The notes under the pieces: model-generated
The model's database searches: none
Told to the model about the DNA's origin: nothing
Seen by the model: the letters and a program-made list of their open reading frames with translations, nothing else
Source: Bradyrhizobium sp. CCH5-F6
GTDB taxonomy: Bacteria > Pseudomonadota > Alphaproteobacteria > Rhizobiales > Xanthobacteraceae
Length of the DNA stretch: 64,000 nucleotides
Direction of reading: 5' to 3'
NCBI RefSeq assembly: GCF_001556045.1
Contig: NZ_LSIC01000012.1
Location: forward strand, 268,488-332,487
Program-made: the position numbers and the translations under genes
Shown here: positions 43,275 to 52,351 of the stretch, piece by piece
How positions within the stretch are numbered: position 1 is the first letter of the stretch
Layout of the letters: every line of letters begins with the position of its first letter

Positions 43275-44723
43275 CTAGAAGCATGATGCCATCGTCCGCA
43301 CGGCCGCGCTGATCTCGCTCTCGCGCCACGCCGCAAAGCCGAGCAGCAGGCCGTGATCGCGGGGCCGGCCAACCGCCAGGCTCGACAAGGCGCGCGTTTC
43401 GACGCCCGCCGCAACCAATCGCTTTGCCGCCACCCGATCAGTGCGGCCACGGTTGAGGCGGGCGACGAGCTGGATGCCGCCCGGAGGCACTTCGACCGAG
43501 AGAATTCCGCCCAGTCGTCGCTCCAGTTCCTCGACGAGGTGATCGCGCCGCGCACGATAGAGGCGGCGCATCCGGCGCAGATGCGCGAGGAAATGGCCGT
43601 CCGCAATGAACTCGGCGAGCGCCTCCTGAACGTGGCTGGCAGCGATCAGCCCGACATGCCGCTGCGCGACCTCCAGAGTCCTGACCAGCGTCGGCGGGGC
43701 GACGAGATAGCCGAGCCGGATGTCCGATGTCATCGCCTTCGAGAAGGTGCCGACATAGAACACGCGGCCATGGGCATCGAGCCCCTGCAAAGCCGGCACC
43801 GGCCGGCTGTCATAGTGGAACTCGCCGTCGTAATCGTCCTCCACGATCAAGGTCTTGCCCGGTCTGCTTAGGCTGAGAAACTCGCTGCGGCGGGCGAGCG
43901 ACATCAGCCGCCCGGTCGGATGCTGATGCGAGGGCGTCATGAAGATGAGCTTCGGCGCCGCAAGGCCGGGCATCCGTTGCATGCCCTGCTCGTCCAGTCC
44001 GATACCGGTCACGCGTGCGCCGGAGGCCCGGAAGGCAGCCACAGCGCCGGGGTAACCGGGATCTTCGACCCAGACGTCGTCGCCAGGCGAAATCAGGACG
44101 GTCGCGATCAGGGTCAGCGCCGCCTGCGCGCTCGGCAGGATCATGATCTGCTCCGCCGCGGCGCGAACGCCCCTGCTGGTGGCGAGATAATACGCCAACG
44201 CCTCGCGTAGGCGCGCTCGGTTCACTGGTCCGAGCTCACGCTTGGCCGCACCTACGGCGTTACGGCGCAGACAGCGCGCCCAGACCTCGTTCGGAAACTC
44301 CCTGAAATCGCCGTGCCCCGGGCGTAACGGCTTCAGCTCTCCCTGATAGGACATCGGCCAGTCGGTCTGCTTGAGGCTGGAAGCCCAGGGGGAGAGCTGC
44401 GGCCCTGCGGAGCGCACGCTCGATACGACGGCGCCCGTCCGTTCGATACGCGCGCGGCCATCGACCGCGATCACCGGTCGGCGACCCTGCGAGGCCTCGA
44501 GATATCCCTCGGCGGCAAGCTGCTCGTACGCATGAGTGACGGTGTTGCGGGAGACGCCGAGATCGTCCGCGAGCCGACGGCTCGAGGGCAGCGCATGGCC
44601 TTTCCCGAGACGGCCGATCGCGATCAGGTCTCTAAGCTGGCTCGTCAACTGCGTCACCAGCCCTGCGTCGGCCGTCCGTTTCAGGTCGATCAGAGCGGAG
44701 ATCACCTCTCCCGAAACTGGCAT
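43275..44723 (-). CDS. MocR-type regulator (GntR helix-turn-helix fused to aminotransferase)
   Basis: A 482-residue MocR/PdxR-like protein. The N-terminal winged helix spans about 15-85 (LPSSRRLADDLGVSRNTVTH), a linker follows, and residues 120-480 form a class I aminotransferase fold. The PLP lysine lies in YVGTFSKAMTSDIRLGY, and DDYDGEFHYDSRPVPAL is the usual cofactor segment. Such proteins sense vitamin B6 or amino compounds. It is divergent from a DMT exporter with a palindrome between, so it probably regulates that gene. Confidence 0.93.
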   Translation of the reverse strand: MPVSGEVISALIDLKRTADAGLVTQLTSQLRDLIAIGRLGKGHALPSSRRLADDLGVSRNTVTHAYEQLAAEGYLEASQGRRPVIAVDGRARIERTGAVVSSVRSAGPQLSPWASSLKQTDWPMSYQGELKPLRPGHGDFREFPNEVWARCLRRNAVGAAKRELGPVNRARLREALAYYLATSRGVRAAAEQIMILPSAQAALTLIATVLISPGDDVWVEDPGYPGAVAAFRASGARVTGIGLDEQGMQRMPGLAAPKLIFMTPSHQHPTGRLMSLARRSEFLSLSRPGKTLIVEDDYDGEFHYDSRPVPALQGLDAHGRVFYVGTFSKAMTSDIRLGYLVAPPTLVRTLEVAQRHVGLIAASHVQEALAEFIADGHFLAHLRRMRRLYRARRDHLVEELERRLGGILSVEVPPGGIQLVARLNRGRTDRVAAKRLVAAGVETRALSSLAVGRPRDHGLLLGFAAWRESEISAAVRTMASCF

Positions 44724-44739
44724 CTTACTATTCTCCGAT

Positions 44740-44761
44740 CTGGCACTTTTTCAGGTGCCAG
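44740..44761. promoter_or_regulatory. Candidate MocR operator between the regulator and the DMT transporter
   Basis: CTGGCAC-TTTTTCAG-GTGCCAG: perfect 7-bp inverted arms with 8-base spacer, in the 80-base divergent gap. Its position, 17 bases from the MocR start and 43 from the transporter start, suits control of both genes. Confidence 0.55.
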
Positions 44762-44803
44762 CAGCGATGCTATCCGGCGAACTGGACTGCTTCAAGGACT
44801 CCG

Positions 44804-45718
44804 ATGAACTCACTTTCACCCCGCGCGGCCTTCGGCCTGTTCCTCATCGTCGTGCTGGCCTGGGGCGTGAACTGGTCGGTGACGAAGCAACTCGTGCAAT
44901 TCGTTCCACCGCTGTGGACCGCAGCGATCAGAAGTTGGATCGCTCTGGTCGGACTCGCGCTGATCCTCGGACTGAACAAGAATTTGGTGATCCCGGAACG
45001 ACGCGACGTTCCGGTCATCTTCAGCGTCGCGCTGCTGCACATGACGCTGTTCTCGATCCTCGTCGCCGCGGGCCTGCGCTTCCTGCCCGCGAGCAAGGGC
45101 GTCGTGCTCGGTTACACCACGCCGCTCTGGGTCGCACTCGCCGCGCTCATCCTCGGAAAGGACACGCCGACCGCGCCGAAGCTTGCCGGCGCCCTGCTCG
45201 GACTGATCGGGCTTGCCGTCATCCTGAATCCGTCCTCGATCGACTGGACCAATGCAGGAATCTTGCTCGGCGCCGGCATGGTCATCCTCGCCGCGATCTG
45301 CTGGGCCGCGAACATCATCTATCTTCGCGCGCATCGCTGGATCGCGTCTCCGCTTCAGCTTCTGCTCTGGCAGGTGCTCGTGGCCACGGCCGTGCTTTCG
45401 ACACTGGCGATGATCATCGACGGGCTGCCGCACGTCGAGTGGTCATGGAGGCTTGTGTCGCTATTCCTGTATTCGGGCCTGATCGGGACGGTGCTGGCCT
45501 ATTGGGCGATGTCGATGGTCAACAAGAGCATCTCGGCGCTGACCACGTCACTCGGGACCACCGCGACGCCCCTCGTCGGCATCGCCAGCGCTGCGATTCT
45601 GCTGGGCGAGCCAATCGACACGAGCCTTGTCATCGCGGCCGGACTGATCGTTACCGGCATAGGCCTAGCGACGCTCGGCGATCGACTGCTGCGCGGTCAG
45701 GCCACTGTGAGCGGCTGA
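44804..45718 (+). CDS. DMT (EamA) family transporter
   Basis: A 304-residue inner-membrane protein with ten predicted helices in two EamA repeats (about 10-140 and 155-290). Typical pieces are GVNWSVTKQLVQFVPPLW, KGVVLGYTTPLWVALAAL and SLGTTATPLVGIASAAILLG. It probably exports a small metabolite or amino-acid-like compound, in line with the MocR gene upstream. It overlaps the convergent YedE gene by 22 bases at the 3' ends. Confidence 0.92.
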   Translation: MNSLSPRAAFGLFLIVVLAWGVNWSVTKQLVQFVPPLWTAAIRSWIALVGLALILGLNKNLVIPERRDVPVIFSVALLHMTLFSILVAAGLRFLPASKGVVLGYTTPLWVALAALILGKDTPTAPKLAGALLGLIGLAVILNPSSIDWTNAGILLGAGMVILAAICWAANIIYLRAHRWIASPLQLLLWQVLVATAVLSTLAMIIDGLPHVEWSWRLVSLFLYSGLIGTVLAYWAMSMVNKSISALTTSLGTTATPLVGIASAAILLGEPIDTSLVIAAGLIVTGIGLATLGDRLLRGQATVSG

Positions 45719-46752
45719 ACCCGCAGCGCACCGCGCAGACCTGCCGTGGTGCCGAGCAGGATGCCGGCGAGCGCCACGAACGAGCCCAACGCAAGCGTCG
45801 ATACGCCGGTCAGCCCCTGCCCGATCGAACAGCCGAACGCCATTACGCCGCCAACGCCCATCAGCGCCGCGCCGCTGCCCGAGCGCAGCATGTGGCGCGG
45901 TGAGGAATAGCCTTCAAGCTTGAAGCGGCCCGTCGCGATCGCCGCCGCAAGGCTGCCGGCAAAGACGCCGGCTACCGTCGCGACGCCGAAGTTGAGTGTC
46001 AGCCCGGTCGACAACATGGCGTATTGCAGCGCGTCCGCGATCGGCGCGACGAAAGTGAGCGAGGTCACCGGGACGGGATTGAAGTCGTCGGCGCCGAGAT
46101 AGCCGGTGACGAACCAGCCGGCGGCAACGATCACGCCCACAATGACACCTGCCGCGATCTGACCCGGCGAACGACGAAACGCCGGGTGAGCAAAAGCGAA
46201 CAGGACCAGCGCCAAAACGATCGCGGCTGCGGCAAACGCGCGCGAAAGCGATTCCGTGAGACCGAGCAACACCAGCAAGGACGGCAGCGAATTTGCGCTG
46301 ACAGTCGTTTGCGACGCCTGAACCAGCGCGATGCGTGCCGGCGCGATCAGGCCCTTCAGCGTCATCTGCGCGGCAATGGCGAGCACGATCACGACGACGA
46401 AGGAACGGAGATTGCCGCGGCCGAGCAGTACCAGCGCCCGCGAGCCGCAGCCGTTCGATAGCACCATGCCGTAGCCAAACAGCAGGCCGCCGAGGAAGAG
46501 CACAGGCACCGAGAATGACTGCTGCAGGTAGATCGACTTGCCGAGATCGACCATGCCGCTGCCGGCAAGGAGCTGGCTCGCCGCGATCGCGACGGCGATC
46601 GCCAGCGCATAGCTCCGCACCAGCCGACCGTCTCCTTCCGCCAGAAAGCCGCGCATGCTGCTCATCAGGCAGAAACCGCTGAGCAAGCCGACGGCGCCGT
46701 AGACCAGCCCGATGACGAGACCGGCGAGGATGACGAGTTGCGCAGATTCCAT
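45697..46752 (-). CDS. YeeE/YedE family sulfur-compound transporter
   Basis: A 351-residue membrane protein with about nine or ten helices, of the YeeE/YedE (TsuA thiosulfate channel) family. The conserved channel cysteines are in YGMVLSNGCGSRALVLLG and MGVGGVMAFGCSIGQGLTG, plus LLSGFCLMSSMRGFLAEGD near the N-terminus. No tusA partner is adjacent. It probably moves thiosulfate or a related sulfur species across the inner membrane. Preceded by a family B repeat. Confidence 0.9.
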   Translation of the reverse strand: MESAQLVILAGLVIGLVYGAVGLLSGFCLMSSMRGFLAEGDGRLVRSYALAIAVAIAASQLLAGSGMVDLGKSIYLQQSFSVPVLFLGGLLFGYGMVLSNGCGSRALVLLGRGNLRSFVVVIVLAIAAQMTLKGLIAPARIALVQASQTTVSANSLPSLLVLLGLTESLSRAFAAAAIVLALVLFAFAHPAFRRSPGQIAAGVIVGVIVAAGWFVTGYLGADDFNPVPVTSLTFVAPIADALQYAMLSTGLTLNFGVATVAGVFAGSLAAAIATGRFKLEGYSSPRHMLRSGSGAALMGVGGVMAFGCSIGQGLTGVSTLALGSFVALAGILLGTTAGLRGALRVQPLTVA

Positions 46753-46782
46753 CGATTGTTCTCAGAACTCTCGCCATTCTCC

Positions 46783-46868
46783 CTCATTGCGAGGAGCGAT
46801 GCGACGAAGCAATCCAGACTGTCTCCACGATACACTTCCGGATTTGCTTCGCTGCGCTCGCAATGACG
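46783..46868. repeat. Palindromic intergenic repeat, family B, copy 3
   Basis: CTCATTGCGAGGAGCGATGC GACGAAGCAATCC left; GGATTTGCTTCGCTGCGCTC GCAATGACGG right. It fills most of the gap between the YedE and quinone oxidoreductase genes. Confidence 0.8.
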
Positions 46869-46873
46869 GCTTG

Positions 46874-47878
46874 TTACGGCTTCAGGATGACTCGGTCGCG
46901 CGACGATCCAGCGACGGCGACATAGGCTTCCTTGGCGCGCTCGAGCGGATAGACGGCATTCGACTGGATCGGGAACGGCTTCAGATGTCCGCTCGCAAAG
47001 CCCGGAGCAAGATCGCGCAGCACCGCGCCTGTGGCCGCTGACGACAGGCCGAGCGTGTCGATGCCGACATAGGTGTGCTGGCCACGATAGAATTCGAGGA
47101 TGTTGAACTGCACGATGCGGTCGATCGCGGCGATCAGGATTTGGCGGCCACGCAGCGCAAGCGATTTGTGCGCGGCCTGGAAATAGGGATCGCCGACGGT
47201 GTTGAAGACGATGTCGGCGCCCTTCCCGCCGGTCAACTCTCGCACGCGCGTGGCAACGTCAGTGGCCGATGCGTCGATCACCTCGACCGGCGCGCTGCTA
47301 TGCCCCTCATAGGCTTCCGTCTTGCGCACCACGCCGATGACGCGCGCGCCCTGCCAGGTCGCGATCTGAACCGCGGCCTGTCCGACCTTGCCATTGACGC
47401 CGAACACCAGCACGGTCTCGCCGCTCTTCGGCAGGCCTGCGCGGCGAAAGCCTTCCATCGCGGTAACGAAGGGCACGCCGATACCGGCGGCCTCCTCCCA
47501 GGACACCGTCTTCGGCTTCTCCACGACGGCATCAGCCTCGACCACGAGATGGGAGGCATGGGTGCCGTCACGACGGATTCCGAGATCGCCGGAGGAGCCG
47601 AACACTTCGCGTCCGACCGTATCAGCTGGCCCGTCGATCACCACGCCTGCGTAGTCGCGGCCGGGGGTCCGGGGAAACACGGCGTACGGCATCAGCCCGG
47701 TCGCAGCCTTGACGTCGGATGGATTGACGGCCGCGGCTTTCACCTCGATCAGCAGATCGTTCGGACCGCGCTTGAGTGTCAGGCGCTCCACGACTGGCGC
47801 AAGCGCGGCAGCGTTTTCAGCCTTTGAGGCAAGGCGCACACAGCGCGCTTCGACGGTTTTGGCATCGGCTGTCGACAT
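46874..47878 (-). CDS. Zinc-type alcohol dehydrogenase/quinone oxidoreductase family protein
   Basis: A 334-residue medium-chain dehydrogenase. The substrate domain has NPSDVKAATGLMPYAVFPRT and GRDYAGVV; the Rossmann part has GETVLVFGVNGKVGQAAVQI and GADIVFNTVGDPYFQ. Catalytic zinc cysteines are not seen, which suggests an NADPH quinone or enoyl reductase rather than a zinc alcohol dehydrogenase. It begins just after the paaK terminator and so is probably outside the paa operon. Confidence 0.88.
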   Translation of the reverse strand: MSTADAKTVEARCVRLASKAENAAALAPVVERLTLKRGPNDLLIEVKAAAVNPSDVKAATGLMPYAVFPRTPGRDYAGVVIDGPADTVGREVFGSSGDLGIRRDGTHASHLVVEADAVVEKPKTVSWEEAAGIGVPFVTAMEGFRRAGLPKSGETVLVFGVNGKVGQAAVQIATWQGARVIGVVRKTEAYEGHSSAPVEVIDASATDVATRVRELTGGKGADIVFNTVGDPYFQAAHKSLALRGRQILIAAIDRIVQFNILEFYRGQHTYVGIDTLGLSSAATGAVLRDLAPGFASGHLKPFPIQSNAVYPLERAKEAYVAVAGSSRDRVILKP

Positions 47879-47883
47879 GAAAA

Positions 47884-47905
47884 GACCCGCGATTTCTCGC
47901 GGGCC
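47884..47905 (-). terminator. Intrinsic terminator after paaK
   Basis: On the minus strand GGCCCGCGA-GAAA-TCGCGGGTC, a 9-bp stem with a GNRA loop, directly followed by TTTT, 25 bases past the paaK stop. Confidence 0.8.
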
Positions 47906-47929
47906 TTGTCGCCTCTGGGCGCGGTCAAG

Positions 47930-49261
47930 TCAATCCTTGGGCCGCTTGTCGTAGAGCCGCCTGGCCTTGCCGAGCGAGCGCTCCAGCGTGTCGGGGGGAA
48001 CGATCTGAACCTTCGAGCTGATCCCGATCGTGTTCTTGATGTGGGTCGAAACCCGGTCGGCGTGGTCGACGAGCCCCCGGCCGTCCCAGCTCTCCGAGCG
48101 CGCCTCCGCGATGATGGTCAGCTCGTCCATGCGGCCTTCGCGGGTGAGCTCCAGGATGAAGTGCCCGCCGCACCAGTCGGTCGCGAGCAGCACTTCCTCG
48201 ATCTGGGTCGGAAACAGGTTGACGCCGCGCAGGATGATCATGTCGTCAGAGCGGCCGGTCACCTTCTCCATCCGCCGCATGCCCGGCCGTGCCGTGCCCG
48301 GCAAAAGCCGCGTCAAGTCACGGGTGCGATAGCGGATCACCGGAAAGGCTTCCTTGGTGAGCGAGGTGAAGACGAGTTCGCCCTTCTCACCGTCCGGCAG
48401 CACTGCGCCGGTCTGGGGGTCGATCACTTCGGGGTAGAAGTGATCCTCCCAGATGTGCAGACCGTCCTTGGTCTCGATACATTCCTGCGCGACGCCGGGA
48501 CCGATCACCTCGGAGAGACCGTAGATATCGGTCGCGTCCATGTCGAAGGCGTCCTCGATCTCGCCGCGCATCGCATTGGTCCAGGGCTCGGCTCCGAAGA
48601 TGCCGACCTTGAGCGAGCTCTGGCGCGGGTCGAGCTTCTGGCGCTTGAACTCGTCGAGGATCGCCAGCATGTAGCTCGGGGTCACCGTGATGATGTCGGG
48701 GCGGAAGTCGTTGATGAGCTGCACCTGCCGCTCGGTCATGCCGCCGGAGATCGGCACCACGGTGCAGCCGAGCTTCTCGGCGCCGTAATGCACTCCCAGC
48801 CCGCCGGTGAAGAGCCCGTAGCCATAGGCATTGTGGATGATCATGCCGGTTCGCCCGCCAGCGGCACGGATCGACCGCGCCATCACTTCCGACCATGTGT
48901 CGATATCGCGCTGGGTGTAACCGACGACGATCGGCTTGCCCGTGGTGCCGGACGAGGCATGCACGCGCACCAGCTTTTCGCGCGGCACGGCGAACATGTT
49001 GAAGGGATAGTTGTCGCGCAGATCGGTCTTCACCGTGAACGGAAACTTTGCGAGGTCGGACAGCTCGCGAAAGTCGGACGGATGCACGCCAGCCTTGTCG
49101 AAGGCCTTGCGATAATGCGCGACGTTGTCGTAGGCGTGCTTCAGCGACCAGGCCAGCCGCTGCTTCTGCAGCGCCATGATCTCGTCGCGCGAGGCGCGCT
49201 CATGTGCGTCCATCTCGGCGCTGTAGCTACTGGCACCTTCCTTGAGCCTCGTCAGAGCCAT
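47930..49261 (-). CDS. paaK: Phenylacetate-CoA ligase
   Basis: A 443-residue adenylate-forming ligase of normal PaaK length. ATP-binding P-loop VHASSGTTGKPIVVGYT, adenine and carboxylate segments HNAYGYGLFTGGLGVHYGAE and YGLSEVIGPGVAQEC, the hinge TGRSDDMIILRGVNLFP, and the C-terminal lysine region SLGKARRLYDKRPK. It makes phenylacetyl-CoA from phenylacetate, ATP and CoA, the entry step of the paa pathway. Start 49261 gives the conserved N-terminus; it follows paaI by 44 bases. Confidence 0.95.
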   Translation of the reverse strand: MALTRLKEGASSYSAEMDAHERASRDEIMALQKQRLAWSLKHAYDNVAHYRKAFDKAGVHPSDFRELSDLAKFPFTVKTDLRDNYPFNMFAVPREKLVRVHASSGTTGKPIVVGYTQRDIDTWSEVMARSIRAAGGRTGMIIHNAYGYGLFTGGLGVHYGAEKLGCTVVPISGGMTERQVQLINDFRPDIITVTPSYMLAILDEFKRQKLDPRQSSLKVGIFGAEPWTNAMRGEIEDAFDMDATDIYGLSEVIGPGVAQECIETKDGLHIWEDHFYPEVIDPQTGAVLPDGEKGELVFTSLTKEAFPVIRYRTRDLTRLLPGTARPGMRRMEKVTGRSDDMIILRGVNLFPTQIEEVLLATDWCGGHFILELTREGRMDELTIIAEARSESWDGRGLVDHADRVSTHIKNTIGISSKVQIVPPDTLERSLGKARRLYDKRPKD

Positions 49262-49305
49262 CCTCGTTTCCCCACATTGATCTGTTCTTTTGTTTTGTTG
49301 GTCTT

Positions 49306-49755
49306 TTATTGATCTTGCGCCGGCAGCCACGCGCCGGGAATGACGCGCGAGTGCCCGCGGAATTCCGCGATGACGGTGTCGCCCGCGGTCACACGCACAT
49401 CGTAGATGCCGGAGCGGCCGCCACGGGTGATCTCCCGCGCCTTCGCAATGAGGCGGTCGCCGAGCTTGCCCGGCTTGATGAAGGTGATCTGCCCCTGCGC
49501 CGCGACCACGCGCTCATTGTGCGAGTTGCAGGCGAACGCGAAGGCGGAATCGGCGAGGGTGAAGATGAAGCCGCCATGGGCGATGCGCTGGCCGTTGACC
49601 ATGTCCGGCCGCACCGTCATCGCAAGCGTTGCGAAGCCGGGGCCGATCTCGACGATCTCCATCCCGAGACCCTTGGACGCATCGTCCTCCGCCCACATCG
49701 CGTCAGCGCAGGCGCGGGCAATATCCTCAGGCGACAGGGCGGCTTTGACGTTCAC
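49306..49755 (-). CDS. paaI: Hydroxyphenylacetyl-CoA thioesterase
   Basis: A 149-residue hotdog-fold thioesterase. The HGG motif is in NGQRIAHGGFIFTLADSAFAF, where histidine and aspartate form the active site. PaaI releases CoA from dead-end ring hydroxylated thioesters of the pathway. I favour a GTG start at 49755, preceded by GGAG; a GTG at 49782 would add nine residues. It lies in paa operon order between paaE and paaK. Confidence 0.92.
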   Translation of the reverse strand: MNVKAALSPEDIARACADAMWAEDDASKGLGMEIVEIGPGFATLAMTVRPDMVNGQRIAHGGFIFTLADSAFAFACNSHNERVVAAQGQITFIKPGKLGDRLIAKAREITRGGRSGIYDVRVTAGDTVIAEFRGHSRVIPGAWLPAQDQ

Positions 49756-49856
49756 GCGCTTCTCCGGGCCAGATGCTTGCACATGATGTTCTGCTGGTTG
49801 GCTCGAGCTGTCAAATAATGCGACGCATTTGCATTCATGGGGTCTGATCTGGCCGA

Positions 49857-50939
49857 TCAGACATGGTCATAATCGACCACGACACGTTCCGACGATGGCT
49901 TTGCCTGGCAGGTCAGGACGAAGCCGGCCTTCAACTCCCACGGTTCCAGCGAATAGTTGATGTCCATCGGCGCCTCACCCTCGACCAGCTTGGCGCGGCA
50001 AGTCGAGCACATCCCGCCCTTGCAGGCGAAGGGCAGATCGACCCCGGCACGCAGCGCGGCATCGAGGATCGCCTCATCCTCGGCGACCGGCACGTCGCGA
50101 CGCTTACCGTCGATGATCAGCGACGCAATCGCCTTCGGCGGCGCGTCGGGCGCAACGGTCTTCCTGGGCCGCGGCTTACCGCCGAATTCGGAGACGAAGC
50201 GCTCGACGTGGATGCGTTCGTCCGCGATGCCGAGATCGCGGCAGGTCGCCTCGATCTGCTCGCTCATGCCAAGGGGGCCGCAGATGAAGACGTGATCGAC
50301 GCTCCCGGCCGGCACCAGAGAGCGGAGCAGCACCCTCACCTTGTCGCCATCGAGCCGGCCGTGCAGGATCGGGATATCCTGCTCCTCGCCAGAGATGACG
50401 TGGAAGAGCGAGAGACGATCGATGAAGCGATTCTTTAGCTCCTCGAGCGCCTCGAGGAACATGATGTTGTCGGTGGTGCGGTTGCCGTAGAACAGGAAGA
50501 AGCGGCTGTCCGGCTCGCGGGCAAGCACGCCCTTCACGATCGACAGGATCGGCGTGATGCCGGAGCCGGCGGCAAAGCCGACATGGATGCGCCCGCTATC
50601 GGCCGGCGGCACCGCGCCGAAGCGTCCGGTCGGCGTCATCACGTCGAGCTCGTCGCCACACTTCAGTTCATCCGCCGCCCAGCTCGAAAACGCGCCGCCA
50701 TCGACCTTCTTCACCGCGATGCGGATCTCGCCGTCGTCGGGGCCTGAGCAGATCGAATAGGAGCGGCGTACCTCCTCGCCGTCAAGCGTGGTGCGCAGCG
50801 TGAGGTACTGGCCAGGCGTGAAGGCGTAATCGCCGGCGAGTTCGCCGGGAATGGCGAAGGTCATCGAGATGGCGTCGGACGCCTCGCGGCGGAGGTCGTT
50901 GACGGCAAGGCGATGGAAACGCGGTGCGGCTGCGGACAT
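49857..50939 (-). CDS. paaE: Phenylacetyl-CoA epoxidase reductase subunit
   Basis: A 360-residue flavo-iron-sulfur reductase. The FAD part has FTPGQYLTLRTTLDGEEVRR and SYSIC, the NAD(P)H part GFAAGSGITPILSIVKGVL and HVFICGPLGMSEQIE, and the C-terminal plant-type 2Fe-2S domain has cysteines in FACKGGMCSTCRAKL and VLTCQAKP. It feeds electrons to the PaaABCD epoxidase. The gap to paaD is two bases. Confidence 0.95.
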   Translation of the reverse strand: MSAAAPRFHRLAVNDLRREASDAISMTFAIPGELAGDYAFTPGQYLTLRTTLDGEEVRRSYSICSGPDDGEIRIAVKKVDGGAFSSWAADELKCGDELDVMTPTGRFGAVPPADSGRIHVGFAAGSGITPILSIVKGVLAREPDSRFFLFYGNRTTDNIMFLEALEELKNRFIDRLSLFHVISGEEQDIPILHGRLDGDKVRVLLRSLVPAGSVDHVFICGPLGMSEQIEATCRDLGIADERIHVERFVSEFGGKPRPRKTVAPDAPPKAIASLIIDGKRRDVPVAEDEAILDAALRAGVDLPFACKGGMCSTCRAKLVEGEAPMDINYSLEPWELKAGFVLTCQAKPSSERVVVDYDHV

Positions 50940-50941
50940 GG

Positions 50942-51445
50942 TCAATGACACTTGAAATAATCGAAGGGTTCGCGGCAGGCCTTGCAGCGCCACAGCGCCT
51001 TGCAAGACGTGGAGCCGAATTCGGACAACAATTCTGTCTTGTCAGAACCGCATTGCGGGCACGCGACGGCCTGCTCGCCGAACAACGTGCGGCGCGAGTT
51101 TGATGACTGCGGCGGCGCAATGCCGTAGGCGCGGAGCTTGCGGCGCCCCTCCTCGCTCATCCAGTCCGTCGTCCAGGCCGGTGACAGCACGGTGCGCACC
51201 TTGGGATGATGAAAGCCGGCGCGCTCCAGCGCGATCTCGATTTCGAGCGCGATCATGTTCATGGCGGGACAGCCGGAATAAGTAGGCGTGATCGCGACCT
51301 CGACATGATCGCCGTCGAGCGCAACCTCGCGGAGCACGCCGAGATCGGCGATGGTCAGCACCGGAATCTCGGGATCGACCACGCTTGCCGCAGCGTCCCA
51401 GGCCCGCCGGCGCAGCTCGCTGTCGCGCTCCGACACGCTCACCAT
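50942..51445 (-). CDS. paaD: Phenylacetyl-CoA epoxidase assembly subunit PaaD
   Basis: A 167-residue MIP18/DUF59-type protein. The N-terminal domain has VVDPEIPVLTIADLGVLREV and TYSGCPAMNMI; the C-terminal zinc-type cysteines are CPQCGSDKT and CKALWRCKACREPFDYFKC. PaaD supports iron centre assembly of the epoxidase. It starts seven bases inside the paaC 3' end, showing tight coupling. Confidence 0.95.
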   Translation of the reverse strand: MVSVSERDSELRRRAWDAAASVVDPEIPVLTIADLGVLREVALDGDHVEVAITPTYSGCPAMNMIALEIEIALERAGFHHPKVRTVLSPAWTTDWMSEEGRRKLRAYGIAPPQSSNSRRTLFGEQAVACPQCGSDKTELLSEFGSTSCKALWRCKACREPFDYFKCH

Positions 51446-52215
51446 GTCAGCCCCGGAAAGGTGCGTTGCATCGATTGCAGTTCGGACAGGAGGTGGCCGA
51501 GATGCTCGCTGTGCCGGCCGGACCGACCACCCTGCTGCATCCAGTCGTTCTTGGGCAGCTCAAGCGTCGCCTCGCCGACGACGTCTGACAGCGTCGTCAA
51601 CCAACGATCGCGCAAGCTCGCCGGATCAATGGCGATGCCGGCCTGGATCAAGTCACGCTCGCCGTCATCGACCGAGAACATCTCGCCGGTGAAGGCCCAG
51701 AGATGATCAATCGCGGCTTGCGCCCGTCGATGGCTTTCGTCCGTGCCGTCTCCGAGCCTGATGATCCATTCCGAGGCGTGGCGCAGGTGATATGCGCTCT
51801 CCTTCTCCGACTTGGCGGCAATGGCGGCAAGCGTCATATCGCGCGAGCTCATCATGGCACGCCAGTAAAGGTCGGCGAAGGCGGAATAGAAGAACTGCCG
51901 CACCAGCGTCTGGGCGAAGTCGCCATTCGGCTGCTCGACCAGCAGCAGATTGCGGTACTGCCTGACGTCGCGCAAGTACGCGAACTTGTCCTCGTCGTTA
52001 TCCTTGCCTTCGACCTTCGCGGCGTAGCCGTACAACTCCCGCGCCTGGCCGATCAGGTCGAGCGCGACGTTGGAGAGCGCCATGTCCTCCTCCAGCATCG
52101 GCGCGTGCCCGCACCATTCCGACAACCTGTGACCGAGGATCAACGCATCGTCGGCGCGGCGCAGCGTATAGAGCACCAGCGGTGTTTCGGAGACCTGGAT
52201 GTTGGCGACGGCCAT
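51439..52215 (-). CDS. paaC: Phenylacetyl-CoA epoxidase structural subunit PaaC
   Basis: A 258-residue ferritin-like subunit. Marks are LILGHRLSEWCGHAPMLEED, ALSNVALDLIGQARELYGYA, and KSEKESAYHLRHASEWIIRL. PaaC pairs with PaaA but does not itself form the reactive iron site. Start 52215 (MAVANIQ) is normal. A family D repeat (52246-52344) sits between it and paaB, where other operons have almost no gap. Confidence 0.95.
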   Translation of the reverse strand: MAVANIQVSETPLVLYTLRRADDALILGHRLSEWCGHAPMLEEDMALSNVALDLIGQARELYGYAAKVEGKDNDEDKFAYLRDVRQYRNLLLVEQPNGDFAQTLVRQFFYSAFADLYWRAMMSSRDMTLAAIAAKSEKESAYHLRHASEWIIRLGDGTDESHRRAQAAIDHLWAFTGEMFSVDDGERDLIQAGIAIDPASLRDRWLTTLSDVVGEATLELPKNDWMQQGGRSGRHSEHLGHLLSELQSMQRTFPGLTW

Positions 52216-52245
52216 CTGTCCTATCCATCTTGCCACTTGTTCCGA

Positions 52246-52344
52246 CCTCATCCTGAGGAGGCGCGAAGCGCCGTCTCGCAGGATGGCCGCAGGTTCACGG
52301 GCCTTCATGGTTCGAGACGCGCTTCGCGCTCCTCACCATGAGGG
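52246..52344. repeat. Palindromic repeat, family D, copy 3, inside the paa operon
   Basis: CCTCATCCTGAGGAGGCGCG AAGCGCCGTCTCGCAGGATGG followed by the inverted TCATGGTTCGAGACGCGC TTCGCGCTCCTCACCATGAGG. Two hairpins are possible between paaB and paaC. Confidence 0.8.
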
Positions 52345-52351
52345 GAGAGCG

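Noticed and set aside
45697-45718. 22-base overlap of DMT and YedE genes as a sign of sequencing error
   Set aside because: Both proteins end naturally at family-typical lengths; short convergent overlaps are common in dense genomes.
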